From: Auanema rhodensis
Taxonomy: Eukaryota > Nematoda > Chromadorea > Rhabditida > Rhabditidae
Length of the DNA: 64,000 nucleotides
Reading direction: 5' to 3'
Assembly (NCBI GenBank): GCA_964057225.1
Contig: OZ059895.1
Coordinates: 9,176,001-9,240,000, forward strand
The position numbers were made by a program, and so were the translations under genes. How positions within the stretch are numbered: the first letter of the stretch is position 1; the number at the start of each line of letters is the position of its first letter. The notes under the pieces are model-generated. The model was not told the origin of the DNA, searched no databases, and worked only from the letters and a program-made list of their open reading frames with translations. Of the stretch, positions 48,452 to 61,095 are shown in pieces.

Positions 48452-49276
48452 ATGTCCAATTCTGTTTCTGAGTTAGATCTGTGTATTAGAAGCATTACTG
48501 ATAGCATATTAAGCATAACAAATTTAAGCTCTAATGATGACTATCGTAGAAGAATATATGAATCTGGAGGTATTTTTTATGCAAAACTTAATATTCAAGG
48601 TATTAAAAATTAGGGGTCACCTGTAACTTAGATTTGTCAAAAAGAATAGAGCAGAGGTTACATGCGTTTTTTTCAAAAAACGAGTCAAAGAAGTGAAATA
48701 CTCATACATAGTTTTATATTTTATATATATATTTATTGAATTTGCAGAAGGATGAAGTCAAGCTTCTGTCGGACAAATTCAATCTGTATCGAAAATTTGG
48801 AAGATATGGCCAACTTCGATTCTTCGGTTTATTCATTCTACTTTATTATTGAAGTATTATTGAAATTCAGAAATGTGATTTTTCGGATTCTTCTATGCAG
48901 TTGCCTTCTACTGAGGAATTATTTTCATCCAGTGATGACTGTTTTTCTGTTGAAGAGAATATACCTGTCCAAGTATGTAATACAATTTTTAAAAAATGTA
49001 AACCAAAGTCTTAGCAACAGCCAACTTCTCCACATTTTTTCTCCACAGCCTCGGATGATAACTTTAGCATGTCAGACCATAATGAAGCGGTTTTCAGCTC
49101 ATATAGCTCTGAATGCTTATCGGATGATTCCAACCAGATTTCACCTAATTTTGAGCAGGTAAGATTAATTTAATTCCTCGAATTAATAAAATATTTAGCA
49201 AGATCTCCAGTATTCAAATAATGAAGATGTTGATTCTATTTTCTCTTTATCTCCAAAAGAATATACAATTTTGTGA
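48452..49276 (+). CDS. Unrecognised acidic, serine-rich protein
   Basis: I do not recognise this gene. Six small exons read in one consistent phase: MSNSVSELDLCIRSITDSIL, then a short exon encoding VTCNLDLSKRIEQR, then RMKSSFCRTNSICIENLEDM, then Ser/Asp-rich exons (LPSTEELFSSSDDCFSVEEN; PHFFSTASDDNFSMSDHNEA) ending DSIFSLSPKEYTIL. The total is about 200 residues, with a helical basic N-terminal half and a phospho-acceptor-rich C-terminal half. No signal peptide or membrane span is seen. The ATG at 48452 follows a TATCTTAG acceptor by one base. It lies 293 bp after NSE1 and 217 bp before NRK-MoaE, all + strand, so it may be one cistron of an operon. An adaptor or regulatory phosphoprotein is possible, but that is a guess. 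Confidence 0.62.
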
Positions 49277-49493
49277 TCAAATTCTAGTGTACCTATTTAT
49301 ACCTATAATGAATGAAAATTTAAAATCTCTAATCTACAATTTCTATTTGTTTTTTTATTTAATCCGAAAATCGGCTTATAATGTTTTATGATTGTCTGTA
49401 ATCAATATTTTTCCTTTTAAAATTTTGTTGATATTTAAGTGAGATTTTCTTAATATATTGACAATTATCTTCTACATTTGCAGATATCATATT

Positions 49494-51085
49494 ATGGGGG
49501 ATACTGGATCACTGGACGAGACGAGTACAGGTTGTGGCAGAGTCTTGGCCATAGCTGGGTGTACCAATGCCGGTAAAACTACCATAGCCAACCTTTTGAC
49601 AAATATGGTAAAATTATAATTGGAAAAATGAAATTAATTTTTGGATTTCATTGTAGTTTACTGAAGAAGGAGCAACTGTGGAGCTTGTTCATCAGGATGA
49701 CTATTTCTTGGATAAAGAAAAAGTATTAGTTACATATGAATATAAATTTTTAAATTTGTTTAGGTTGAAAAGGTTATTCGAAAAGCTGGTGATACCAATT
49801 GTTTCTTTTACAATTATGATTGTGCATCATCCGTAGAACAAGATAAATTTGTTAGCTCCATTAATGAGGTAAATATTAAATTCAAAATGATAATTTTCAC
49901 TTTCTAATGTTAACCAGGCTAGGTTACGTAGTGACTATGTTATCGTAGAAGGAAATATGATTACGGAATTCAAAGACGTTTTAGAACTGTGTGATCGCAT
50001 TGTATTTTTAACTCTTGATCAAGTATATTTTTTAATTATAATTGTTTATTCCTCTTATAATTGTACAGAAGACATGTCGAAGAAGACGGACTATGAGACA
50101 TTACGACCCTCCCGATGATGAAGGATATTTCGATGAAGTAGTTTGGCCTTCATATCAGAGACATCTGCAAAAAGCCTTGGCATTAGCAAGAGAGGATCGC
50201 CGATTCAGTTTTCTTGATGTGAGCAGCGATTCTGATCAACCAGACGATGAAATTATGATGTCGGTAAGATATTTTAGGCTATATATCAGACAATTAAAAA
50301 AACATCATCTATGTAAACTCTTACAGCTTATCCATTCTTTCTCTGATGACGTTATACGTATTTGTTTTGAACCTATCGATGTTAACGAAGCTGTTAAACT
50401 AATCAATAGCCCATCTTGTGGAGCCACATCCGTATTTGTTGGTACCACAAGAGATACATTCAATGGAAGAATTGTTGTTCGTTTAGATTATGAAAGTTAC
50501 GATGAAATGGCTTATAAGGTAGGAAGAGAATGTTTATAAAGCTTATAGTTTTTTTACAAATTTTTTTATAGGAATTGCGGAAACTGTGCACTGCTGTTCG
50601 ACAAAAATATCCGTCTGTCGAAAGAGTAGTTATCTTTCACAGGTATTCAAGGATTTAACGCATGTTTGTATTTTGAAATATACTTTAGAATAGGTGAAGT
50701 AGCAGTTGGCGAGACTTCTTTAGTAATTGCAACTGCTTCACCTCATCGAAAAGATGCAATACATGCAACTGAAATGGCCATTGATGAACTTAAAAGAACT
50801 GTTCCAATTTGGAAAAAAGTACTCATTCTTATTTTACTCAGCTAAACGAGTTATTGTTTAGGAAGTTTATGAAGACGGTGGTTGCTCTTGGAAAGAAAAT
50901 GGGGAATGGTCTGGCGGAGATCGTAGGCAACCTTGTACATCAACAGAGGAAAAAAGTTTTGCTCAAGCCAACAGGTTGGACATTTTGTTTTTAAAACCTA
51001 TATACGATTTATATTCAGAACACGAGATGCTAATAGGAAAGTATTTTGGTTACGACAAATGGTTCGACAAATGAAAACGTCATAA
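49494..51085 (+). CDS. Fusion: nicotinamide riboside kinase + molybdopterin synthase large subunit (MoaE/MOCS2B)
   Basis: The N-terminal half is a nicotinamide riboside kinase (NAD+ salvage): P-loop GCTNAGKTT, substrate motif VHQDDYF, and the family signature RHYDPPDDEGYFDEVVWPSY. The C-terminal half is the catalytic MoaE/MOCS2B subunit of molybdopterin synthase: FVGTTRDTFNGRIVVRLDYE, VVIFHRIGEVAVGETSLVIA, SPHRKDAIHATEMAIDEL and VPIWKKEVYEDGGCSW with the catalytic Lys region. The join is at 50263/50327, in phase. A 63-nt intron there is divisible by three and stop-free, so either splicing or retention keeps the fusion. The protein is about 350 residues. The ATG at 49494 follows TACATTTGCAG by about ten bases. 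No second start-plus-acceptor stands out before the MoaE half. Confidence 0.9.
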
Positions 51086-52453
51086 GCCATATATTCATAT
51101 TGTATGGCTAGATGCGGGAATTATCTGCGCGTGATTTAGTTTGCTCTCTGTAATATTATTGACCAGTATAACTGTTGCTCAGTTTATATTTTGAAAATAT
51201 AAAACTTGTAAATTGCAAACGTTAAGAGCATTCCAATAATTAATAGTTTTAGTTTAGGACTCCGATTATTCGTTGTACTTTGATATATCCATGTTAAACT
51301 TAAACTTACCAGTGTTGATTTGTTTATTTGATTTAATTATTGGAAAAAATCAAATTTTTAAAAAATTGAACTAATATTTTATAACGTTAGACAATGGGTC
51401 ATTGAAAAGAAAATGTGAAATTCCTATGTTTAAACATTATATTGTGTTATTTATATGATGCTACTCTATTTATTTAAAAATATAAAATTTTTTAGTAGCA
51501 ACAATGGATAGTGTACTATGTACTGATTACTAATATTTTGTCTGATGTCATTGTATTCATTCTTATTTATTAAAGGAACGAACTATTATTTTATACAATT
51601 TACTAAAGATGTCTGACCCTAGTACGATATCCAGACGTGTCTGTGTAGGATGCACTGTTTTTCCTATTTTTTCGTTGACAAAAAAGTTGCATTCTAATAA
51701 AAAAATTGTTCATCAAAAGGAAAGACAGCGCATGATCATCGTAATTGTCATTTAAACACAATTTTAGAAAAAGTTTTACATACGGAGTATGTTTAGAACG
51801 ATGAGAAAGTCGAACTTTTTTCGTGAAAGAAGCTATCCGAAACATAGGAATTATTATAATTATATAAATCACATAGTATTATATTTTGTTAAAATAGAAT
51901 TCTATATTAATTATCTTAATATTTATTACACAAATCAAACGCTGATATATGGCAAGGAACCCGCATATTTAGACGTATATTAAATAACATTTTGAAAGAT
52001 TTCTGCATAATAAAATTAACAGCGATTTTCGACATTATAACTCATGGACAATAAAGCTTATGTTTGAGAATTACGAAATTCGGGGAATGAGAAATAATAA
52101 TAGAGCATTAGTACTTGGTACAACTTTAACAAGTTTGCAATCTCTAAATATTAGTAAAATGAAGATTATTGAAATAATGTGTAAGATCCAAGATTTTCAA
52201 CGCCCTCCCTCTAAAGAAAAGATAACTGGTAAAATCATTTCGAATAATTTGAATCAGAATAAGATTTCTGAATTACTTTTGGAAAGGTAGCAAATAAGAT
52301 ATTATAGAGGAGACTCGAATTGGTGAGAAATAATACTGCAGAGTGAATTCCACAGGGCTATTAAGGGTTTCTTCTTTGAAAAATTTTCACCGGCTGTTCT
52401 GAAATAATTTTATATAGGTACAGAGAAAACTTTAAATCTTATATAAAAAAATT
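51086..52453. other. Convergent intergenic region without supported gene
   Basis: About 1.4 kb between NRK-MoaE (+) and Frizzled (-) 3' ends. Open frames at 51603-51872 (-), 51789-51983 (+) and 52060-52290 (+) are AT-rich and lack splice support or recognisable motifs. I see nothing else. Confidence 0.45.
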
Positions 52454-55400
52454 TTAAATCCCTACTTTCGATGACTTCCAAATATTATGGGAATGAGTTG
52501 ACATAGGGAGATAATGAGTTGATGGAGGATGTGGTGGAGGTGCAGTAGGTGGCTCCAACAATGGACGCGATGCAGGACCAGATAAGGCTGTGCCAGAGCT
52601 TTGTTTGTTAGGGGCAGATCCACATAGTCCACAGAATAGACGATGTTGCCATGATTTTAAGGATTTTCTAGACAAGATCCAAATGAAGCAAGAAACAGAT
52701 CCAAGAAGAGACATCATAATGCCAATAAAATAAATTTCAGGTTGAATCTAAACAATAAAATATAGACAAATTTCATTTGAAATAGCTTACCGCATTATCA
52801 ACAGGCCTGGGGCATTTATTTTGTTCAGTTCCTCCGTATTCTTTACAAGCTAAGGTAGCTGGATACCATTTTTCCATTGTTAAGTAATGATAGCAATCAC
52901 AAACAATCACTACAAACGATGGTAATAAATATAAAAAGAAGAATACGACAATCTTTCTGATGAATTTCTTTAATTTAGACGTATCTGTGCCCTGTAAAAA
53001 GAGTAAATAAAGTACATAACACATTCTTTCTATTCTTACACGTCGACGAAAACTTTCACATTCGCGGAACATACTGCTGAACCCACAAATCATAAATATA
53101 ACTCCCAGAACATTCACAACAACTTTTGGTATAATTGAGAATAAGAGCAGAGATTTTGGGTGTAATGATCCAACACCACATATTCCAGACAGCTCTGATG
53201 CATCGACCTAACATAATGTTTTGAATTTCAAGAAAAGAACTAGGAAATCTAACCCTTCGCAAAACAAGTACAGCGATAGTCATAATAGCTGAAGTCCCCC
53301 AAGCAACAAAATGTAAATAGCTTGCACAAGCATCCACTCCTTCGGGAACCCATTTCCGTCCAGCAGACAGATACCTGAAAAATGAACATTAAACTGTTAG
53401 TCTATAATACAGTTCCCCAGGATCTATTTAATAAATAGCTTTATATAAAAAATAAATTGAAAGATAATAAGAAACTATAAGTAACAATTTTACAAAGAAG
53501 CTTTTTAGTTCATTAGCTTTTCCTTTATTGGTTTGAGAAATAATTAGATAAGCTCAATAGACTTAAAAGATGATAGAACTCTATGCTATTTTCATCTTTT
53601 GTATGCCCCTCTGCTATAAAACTGAATTAAATTAGTAGGTAATACAACTAGCTAATGGATACAGCAATTTGGAAATTGAATTAAGTCAACACTATTTCAG
53701 TATAACTTGGAAAAACTAACCATGTAAAAGCAAACATAAGAAACCATAAAGTGCTTGCGGTTCCAAAATAGTAGGTTAGAATAAAGGACATTAAACAATT
53801 TGTATTTTCCATTCCAGAAAAGACTAAAAATGCCTGTCCATTTAACAATCTGAAGTATGACAAATAATAAAAAAAGCTGACATGAATTAAAACTACCTAT
53901 CACATGCTCTTGATGAATAGGACCAGAAGTAAGGTGAAATGTGGGGAAGAGAATGCATTAGATAGCACAAGGCCATGTAACAAATGCATCTGAAAAAAAA
54001 AAGAAAATCTTTGTGTATGAAGGTATTTGCTGTTAAATACCTTGGTGGATAACGGAATCTTTTTCGATCCAACAGAAATGTAAGAAATGTTAACAGACTG
54101 ATGAAAAAATCAGCAAAACCCCACCAGATTACCCATGATTTTGCAGCTGCCTAAAAAAACAGATGACATACTTGATGAATAAGCAGAACATACCTTTTCT
54201 TCAGAATTGAACATAACATCAGCTCCACATTTGTAAGCACATATTCCTTTCGGGTCATTTGAATCAACGTCCAATAAATCATTGGGACAAGATGATATAA
54301 AATAGGGCCTTCGAAGTCCACCAGTTGCTCCTCCATATGTTGATGCAGTTGTGCCAGTTTTTGATTCGGTTGGTTTCATACAAAGGTCAGGTTCTTCCGG
54401 AAATTTGGCACAATCCAGAATATCGGGCCAGTCGATTCCAAATTCATCCAAAATTGATTGACAGTCGCGTTTGACCTAAGAGAATGATCAGCATATTAAC
54501 CACCATGGTTCTCATCAAATTTACTAAAAAATGTATTTAATTGCCAGTATGGCAGCATGGATTAGGCATGTGCGAAAGAATAATCTGTTTTTTCTAAATC
54601 ATTACGAAGCTATGTAGAAAGCTAATCCCATCGAGACAATTTAATAATTACCAGAAAAATTTTTTTCTCGATGAATAATTTGACTAAGATAAACACCTGT
54701 CATAGTAAGAATGTTAACATCTGCCTGCCACATCAAATTGACGACAGACATAAATGCAAAGGTTATACAAACAATGCTTAGTATACTTCTTTGTTTTTTT
54801 CTTTGGTAAATCATACAGAATATAAATGAATACTCTAAATATCAAGAAAAGTTCACTCTAGCTTAAAAATTGATAATATTGCTCTACAGTTACATAGCTC
54901 GTAGTGAATTATTACACCCCCCCCCCCCCCTTCAAAATTCGGTAATAATCTTTAAATACTCTACAGGATCACTTAAGTTAACCTTTAAATTTGAAAATGC
55001 TTTTCATCGATCGTAACAAAACTGAATGTTAACGATGTCAACAGGTCCAAATTTCAAAAATATTGTAGATGAACTCTCTTTTTCTCTATGTACATATCCT
55101 GCTCTCTTCTTACTTACGCGCACGCACTCTCTGCATTATTGTCATCTCCCAGATGTTAGCAACAAGCAACATATGTAACAGATGTATCTTCTAATGAAAC
55201 GGTCAAAAACAATCAAAACCGAATGTTTTTTAAGTAAGAAACGGCTTACCTCCAAACAAACAGATCGACAGCTCTTTACTGCTTGAGGTAGATCCACAGG
55301 ACACATAGGAGCAAATACAGAACACACAAAGAACAGAATATTTGGGTTGCATTTTGTTTTAATGAGTGGTTTGAAATGTTCTGTTTGTGAATTTAACTGA

Positions 55401-56450
55401 AAAAAATTTTATTATAAACATCTATCTTTCTTATTCTAATTTACATAATATAACAACGTGCTCAATACGTTGATATTGATTTATAATAAATAAAAAGATT
55501 GTTTTACGAGAAAAAAAAATGTTTTATAAACAAGGAAGATTTTTGTTATATAAAAAGATTCAGAAAACAGTATTGGTTGAATGAACAACTTGATTTTTAT
55601 AGAAAAGTCAATGATAACTTTGCATTTGTCCATGTTTTCTATACACAATGTCATATAAATATAATTAAAATGTTTTGTAGAAATAACAACCATATTAAAA
55701 AAGTGATAAAAACTTGAACTTTTTCTGATGTGTATCTACTTATCATGCATCATTAACACCTTTTTATGGTTCTTTTCAATGTGAATGTCATGATATCGAA
55801 ATGCCATCGCTCCCAAACAAGATTTCATTGAACGATACATGAATATTCGGAATTATTCAATTTTTTCATATATCTTTTCACTGTCAGCTTGCTTCCTCAA
55901 CCTTCGCATCCTATTCATTGCCTCATTAACACAAACAGATATGTAAATACTTCCGTCATAAATCTAAAGAACAGATGAACAGGTATATATTTTGTGCAAT
56001 GAGGCTTATAGCTTTGGTTCATATCATGTTTTTATGTTGTCTCTTTCATCCTTTAAAATTCATTATTCGTTTGAGAAAAGGTTCAAAGAGCTCTTGAAAA
56101 CGACAAGTAGTTATCTAAACATTAAGAACCCTTCGTTCTATCATAATTAGTCATAGTGAAGAGAAAAATGAAAGCGTTATATAAGAACAAAATAAATTGA
56201 AAAATGAAAAAATAAATAAAATTGAAACTTACATTTTTGAAATCTTGGTATATTAGTGCGTTTGAATAATAAGTATGGTTATATGGAGCATCTTTACAGA
56301 GTGGAATAGTAATAGGAACACATTTATTTTTTGATGTCTAAAATATAAAATTGAACAGAATTCTAGTTTTATTCTTATATAAACCTGATCGAATATGGAA
56401 GCAGTAGTTCCGATACCAACTAAAGACAATATTGATAATATTATTAGCAT
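52454..56450 (-). CDS. Frizzled family Wnt receptor
   Basis: Seven-pass Wnt receptor. Start at 56450 with signal peptide MLIILSILSLVGIGTTAS. The Cys-rich FZ domain spans exons around 56340-56230 (KCVPITIPLCKDAPYNHTYY), 55395-55255 (CSVFAPMCPVDLPQAVKSCR) and 54475-54400 (CAKFPEEPDLCM). A Gly/Thr/Ser linker precedes the second Cys cluster and the membrane segments (WWGFADFFISLLTFLTFLL; ENTNCLMSFILTYYFGTAST; ASYLHFVAWGTSAIMTIAVL; VVNVLGVIFMICGFSSMF; IVVFFFLYLLPSFVVIVC; YFIGIMMSLLGSVSCFIWIL). The Dishevelled-binding KTxxxW motif reads KSLKSW. The tail is short and Pro-rich and ends SSKVGI, a possible class-variant PDZ end. Orthology to lin-17, mig-1, mom-5 or cfz-2 I cannot settle. Introns are larger than elsewhere in the window. 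Confidence 0.92.
54917..54930. repeat. Poly(C) run (14 C)
   Basis: Fourteen consecutive C on the + strand (G on the Frizzled sense strand) inside an intron; striking in such AT-rich DNA. Length may vary or be a sequencing artefact. Confidence 0.85.
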
Positions 56451-59400
56451 AAGAATTCTGAAAATAAGTATAAGTTGGCAATGTTGTTAATACAATTTAG
56501 TCTAATAAACAATAAGATTTACTATATTAAGTTGCAAAATTTTAAACGATTCAATATAAAGAGTAATGATGGCGCCAAAACTCAAGAAAAGTTTGAAAGA
56601 CTGACCTATCGGACACTTTTTAAGGAAGAAACACGAACAGTAACCGTAAATTGATGAAAGCGCAGAGATGTGAAAAATGAGAAGAAAAACCTTCTCTTGT
56701 CTCCCCCCAATGAACCCGAAAATCATAGATTCAATGGAAAAAAAAGAAAAGCGAACCATGACGCAGAGTAAAGCAGAAGAGAAAGGACAAAATGAAAGAG
56801 GGTATCAGTGGGGAAAGGAGGAAGAGAGAGAGAGGGTAAGAGATACACACGGAAAAGGGTGAGAAGAATGAGGAAGATAGATAGCAAGATGGAGAAATGG
56901 TAAAGAAGAATCATGAGCAAGAAAGGAAATGAAACTGAGCTGAAGGATCGTCTAATTTCCAACGACAAAAGAGAACAAGTATTATTATAAATATAGTTTG
57001 TAAATAACATAAATAGTATGAAACAGTTGAATTAGCATCATAAACCGAAATAATTGAATATTTTGTGCTATTCAATGGCCTGGATAAGTATGATTAAGAA
57101 TGCGATATGCTATGAGAGAGGATGGTTGCTGTATGAGAAAAGGTGCGTAGGTAATAAGTTCCTATGTCACTATGTCACCTACATCAATCAATCAGCCAAT
57201 AAAATTGCCATATGAAGAGCAAGAGGAAATTAATAATGAGAAAATATTCATATTGAATTTATTGATTGAACAGTTATGAGCTTATTACTAATAAGGCATT
57301 TCAGAGTTATTTTACTTTGTACAGTTTACAAAACAAAATCAAATATATAATACTACAATATTACTTAATTTCTAAGGAAAAAATATAAGTCAGAACTGTA
57401 ACAGTGTAAAATAGCATGAATTCAGTGTAGATGGCACCCAATAATGGATATGTGAGGAGGGCGGGGTTGAGGAAGACACGCCCCTTTCTTCATTTACCTT
57501 CCATTAAGAAAAATATAAAAGTAAAATTACATTAGATAGAAATGTATATAAAGATAGTTTGTGAAATACTTTAATAAAATTAAAGAAAAACTATATTATA
57601 TTAACTAGAAATTTGGATTGAAGCAGATAAATAGGCAGTATACTACAGTAATTTATAAAAATGGGCAATAGAGAAAGAAGAGAGGAGGAAAAGAGGAATG
57701 CACGATTTCCTCCAAGGCAGAAGCATGATTTACAACAGCCCACATAGGGGCCTTATATGGGATCCAAGCCAATGATCGGCAAACATCAAAGTAGTCTTGT
57801 GAACCACAGAAGTTGCAAAGGACACTTAGGCAAAAGAAATATATAGCAGTTGGCGGCGAGACTCAAGAAGTCGTTTATAGATTATATAACATCTCCTGCA
57901 GCTATTAACAGTATATTTAAAGATCAATAGGTATAATACATATACATGTATCTATATAAATTAGAAATATAATAAAAATCTATGAGAGCAACTTTCAATC
58001 TTTTACGTTAAATGTAGATATATCTATAAATCTAACTACATATATCGATTAACTATAAAGAAAGCTTCAACATAAAGAAAAATAAATCATTAGCTTAGAC
58101 GATTCGAAAAATCGGGTCAAAAGAAAGCCAGAAATCATCCAAACAGCTGTTGTGTCTTTATTGTATAAAACTAAATTGGTTGCATTATCTATATGGTCGA
58201 ATTATGGTTAAAATAAATAAGAAATTTATGTTTAAAAATAAAAAAATATTGATTATATTTCTGGGTTATCAATAACTTGAGAAAAATTATAAAATTAAAT
58301 AACGGATATGATTGATTTTTGTGAGAAAAAAAACGGAATCTATTGAATAACATTGGAAGAAGAAATATCGAAACTATTGAAAATGGTATTTAGTACAAAA
58401 TAGCTGAATTAGATAATAAAGAAGAAAGAAATGGAACTTAGATTAATCAAAATGATAACAATCTTCTCTGAAACTCATGTATTTTTTTTCAAAATAAAAA
58501 GATTTAGAATAAAGAGACTAGATAGATTACAAGACACAATGACTTTGATGTGTGAAATATAAACTTGAATAATAGTGTTATAACAACTAATAGATTATAC
58601 AATAATCCTTCATATTTCATACAAAATTTTACTTAAAATCCATATTTAACTGAATTATGTATATTAGCATGTTTGAATAGATGTTGCTGTTTTATATAAA
58701 ACAGTACCAACTATTGCTTAAGTTTTAAAGTTTGTGAGACAAGCAAATACTTTTTGACAGACTTCATGACAATGACCTTGTATGTTGTAGTTAGATGTTT
58801 CCAAGATATTACAAATGAGATTTTAAGAAAACTAATGAAGTAACTTCAAACTTCAAATGTCAGTTATTGTGAATATTAGAAAACATAAACAAGTAATTAG
58901 ATATAGAAATTACTATTTCAAACTATGTTTAACGTTCAAACGTAAAAAGCAAAATAAGCGGAATAAGAACAATTCATTTAAAGATTGGAGCTATAATTTG
59001 TGCTGTAAAGCAGCAATAAAGCGAGCGCACCCCTCTCCCCCCTCTCAATATTTTTGACTTTCAGCTGAACTTTAAAGTGTTTATATTTAAATTCATAATA
59101 ATACATACTAATGAAACATTAAAACAACTATATACAAAGAAAAGAATTTTAACTGTTTTGTGTTGGTGCAGTAGACGACAACGCTCTGCAGATTTCAAAA
59201 TAGAGATCTATCTCAATATGTTATAGATATATCACTACACTACACATTTTTGTGAGCTATTTTCTCCACTTCTTCCTTCTTTTTCTTTTTACCATCTCTT
59301 GCTCTCTTTGTTTTCTCTCTAATCTATCTATTCTATTTCTCTCTATATTCTCCACATTCATATTCACTCTTTTTAGTTGGTCTATTCTCTTTTTCTTTTT

Positions 59401-59883
59401 TCTTTTAGGAAAATGGAGAGGATATCATAACAATATTTCACTGTCCCTCTAGTATGTCTTGGTCAACTCTCTTCATTTCACATACTCCTTTGCAAAGATG
59501 TCTTTATTACCCTATTTTATTGGTGTCTGCTGGCCATCATCCAACTAATGCCACACATACATACATTCATTCAACCTCAGCTCCCTAAAGAATTTGAAAA
59601 AAAATCAATGGAAACACAATTTTTTGAACAATAATGATCGTTATGTCACATATCGAATTTTACGAAAACTTTTTAAGGAAATATATTTCAAATTAAACCT
59701 AAACAATTTGTAAGCAATTATGTTTCAATGAAATCAATGCTATTCGCTCAATTTTATATAGCATAAAAGATAATACATGCTTGATAAAAGGCATAAAAGA
59801 GGACAATTAATTTTGAAAATTTAGAAACAAATCTCTTTGAGAAAAAAAAAAGAAAAAAATATATTTTTCAGTTGCAGTTAGTA
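56451..59883. other. Large intergenic region upstream of Frizzled
   Basis: About 3.4 kb between the Frizzled start and the 3' end of the secreted-protein gene, both on the minus strand. I see a purine-rich GAGA tract (about 56800-56880), a GC inverted repeat (GGGCGGGG near 57461 with CACGCCCC near 57478) and an unexplained GC-richer island at 57695-57865. Otherwise it is AT-rich without paired splice signals. It probably holds Frizzled regulatory DNA. Confidence 0.45.
57653..57860 (-). other. GC-richer island with stop-free minus frame, nature unknown
   Basis: About 170 bp with much higher GC than its surroundings. The minus strand is open for about 62 codons and reads VLCNFCGSQDYFDVC, then SLAWIPYKAPMWAVV and NHASALEEIVHSSF, which looks coding-like, but there is no upstream ATG or clear acceptor. 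The + strand also has a short ATG frame. It could be a lone exon, a noncoding RNA or a regulatory element. Confidence 0.3.
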
Positions 59884-61064
59884 TTAGAAAAATATGAAAT
59901 ATATCAAAGCAATTGATAAAATATTTGTGGTGAACGAAGAATTTGGATATGGACAGTCGATTTGATCAACGACAATCTTGCAAATCTTTTGACGTATTAA
60001 AGGCATATTCGCAGTATGAATCTGTAATGAACATGATTTAATCAATTTTCGATTGTCTTTGTTCTCATTAGCATTCGAAAAAATGCTCACCTGAGCACAA
60101 ATTTCATGAGTTCCGACTGTTGACTTCAAATTGAAATCAAGTTCCGTCCATTTGTCCATAATATCGGAAAACAGCTGCTGATGAAATACCTGAAACAGAA
60201 CCATTTTGAATGAACACACATTCTGTAATTATAGAATTACCTTAACTCGATCTTGTAAAATACGATAGGATACGGTAATTTTAGAATTCAAAGGCCAATA
60301 AGAATTTAGCCGAATAAGAGCAGATGCTTTATCACAGCCATTAATTCTAAATATAATTATTTTAAAGCTATACATTCTTATAGACAAATAAAAGAAAGTA
60401 TTATTTAGTTGGAAAATCAATTGAAAAACTAATAATTGAGAACAACTGAGTAATAATCTTCAAATATGTTTACATTTCTTTTCATTTTTTTTCAGTTTAA
60501 AGTAAAGAAGAAGACATTCATTTACTTTGGTTATACATCTTTTTGGGGGAGAAAAAGGAGAATGCAGAATACTAATAGTAAAAGTATTTGATTTAAACTT
60601 AATTATATATTATATTTAAATTAATATAATAAATATTAACTTACTTTGTATCTACAGATAATAGTCTTTCTAACCAATTAGTTTCAGTACCATTACGATT
60701 AAGTTGATCAGTTGGTTGGAAGAGATAAACCGTTGAATGATTTGCCCAAAATTGGCCTTAAATATAATTTTTTATTATTAAAAAATATTAAAATATAATT
60801 TACCATAAGTTCCATTATGAAATGTTTCATATCGTATAGATGAATCCCATTCTAACGAATACCATTCATTAGCTATTAAGCTACAAGATATATAATCCTG
60901 AAAAATAAATAATGTTAAAATTATTTAAATATATTTATTGCCGCATAATTTGTAGGCAGTTCCAATATGGGACATTTTGAATTAGTAGAATTAAAATGTA
61001 ATGTTGCACGTGCAACATTGCTTCCTCGAGATAATATCTAAAATAAAATAATTATTAAAAACAT

Positions 61065-61095
<31 letters not shown>

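Noticed and set aside
54917-54930. Poly(C) run as a G-quadruplex element
   Set aside because: A single homopolymer in an intron is not enough; slippage or sequencing error is a simpler explanation.
56677-57010. Overlapping + and - frames in the GAGA tract
   Set aside because: Low-complexity purine/pyrimidine sequence gives open frames on both strands without coding character.
57075-57215. Plus-strand 46-codon frame starting MAWISMIKNAICYERG
   Set aside because: Short, isolated, no splice signals or recognisable motif; within chance expectation.
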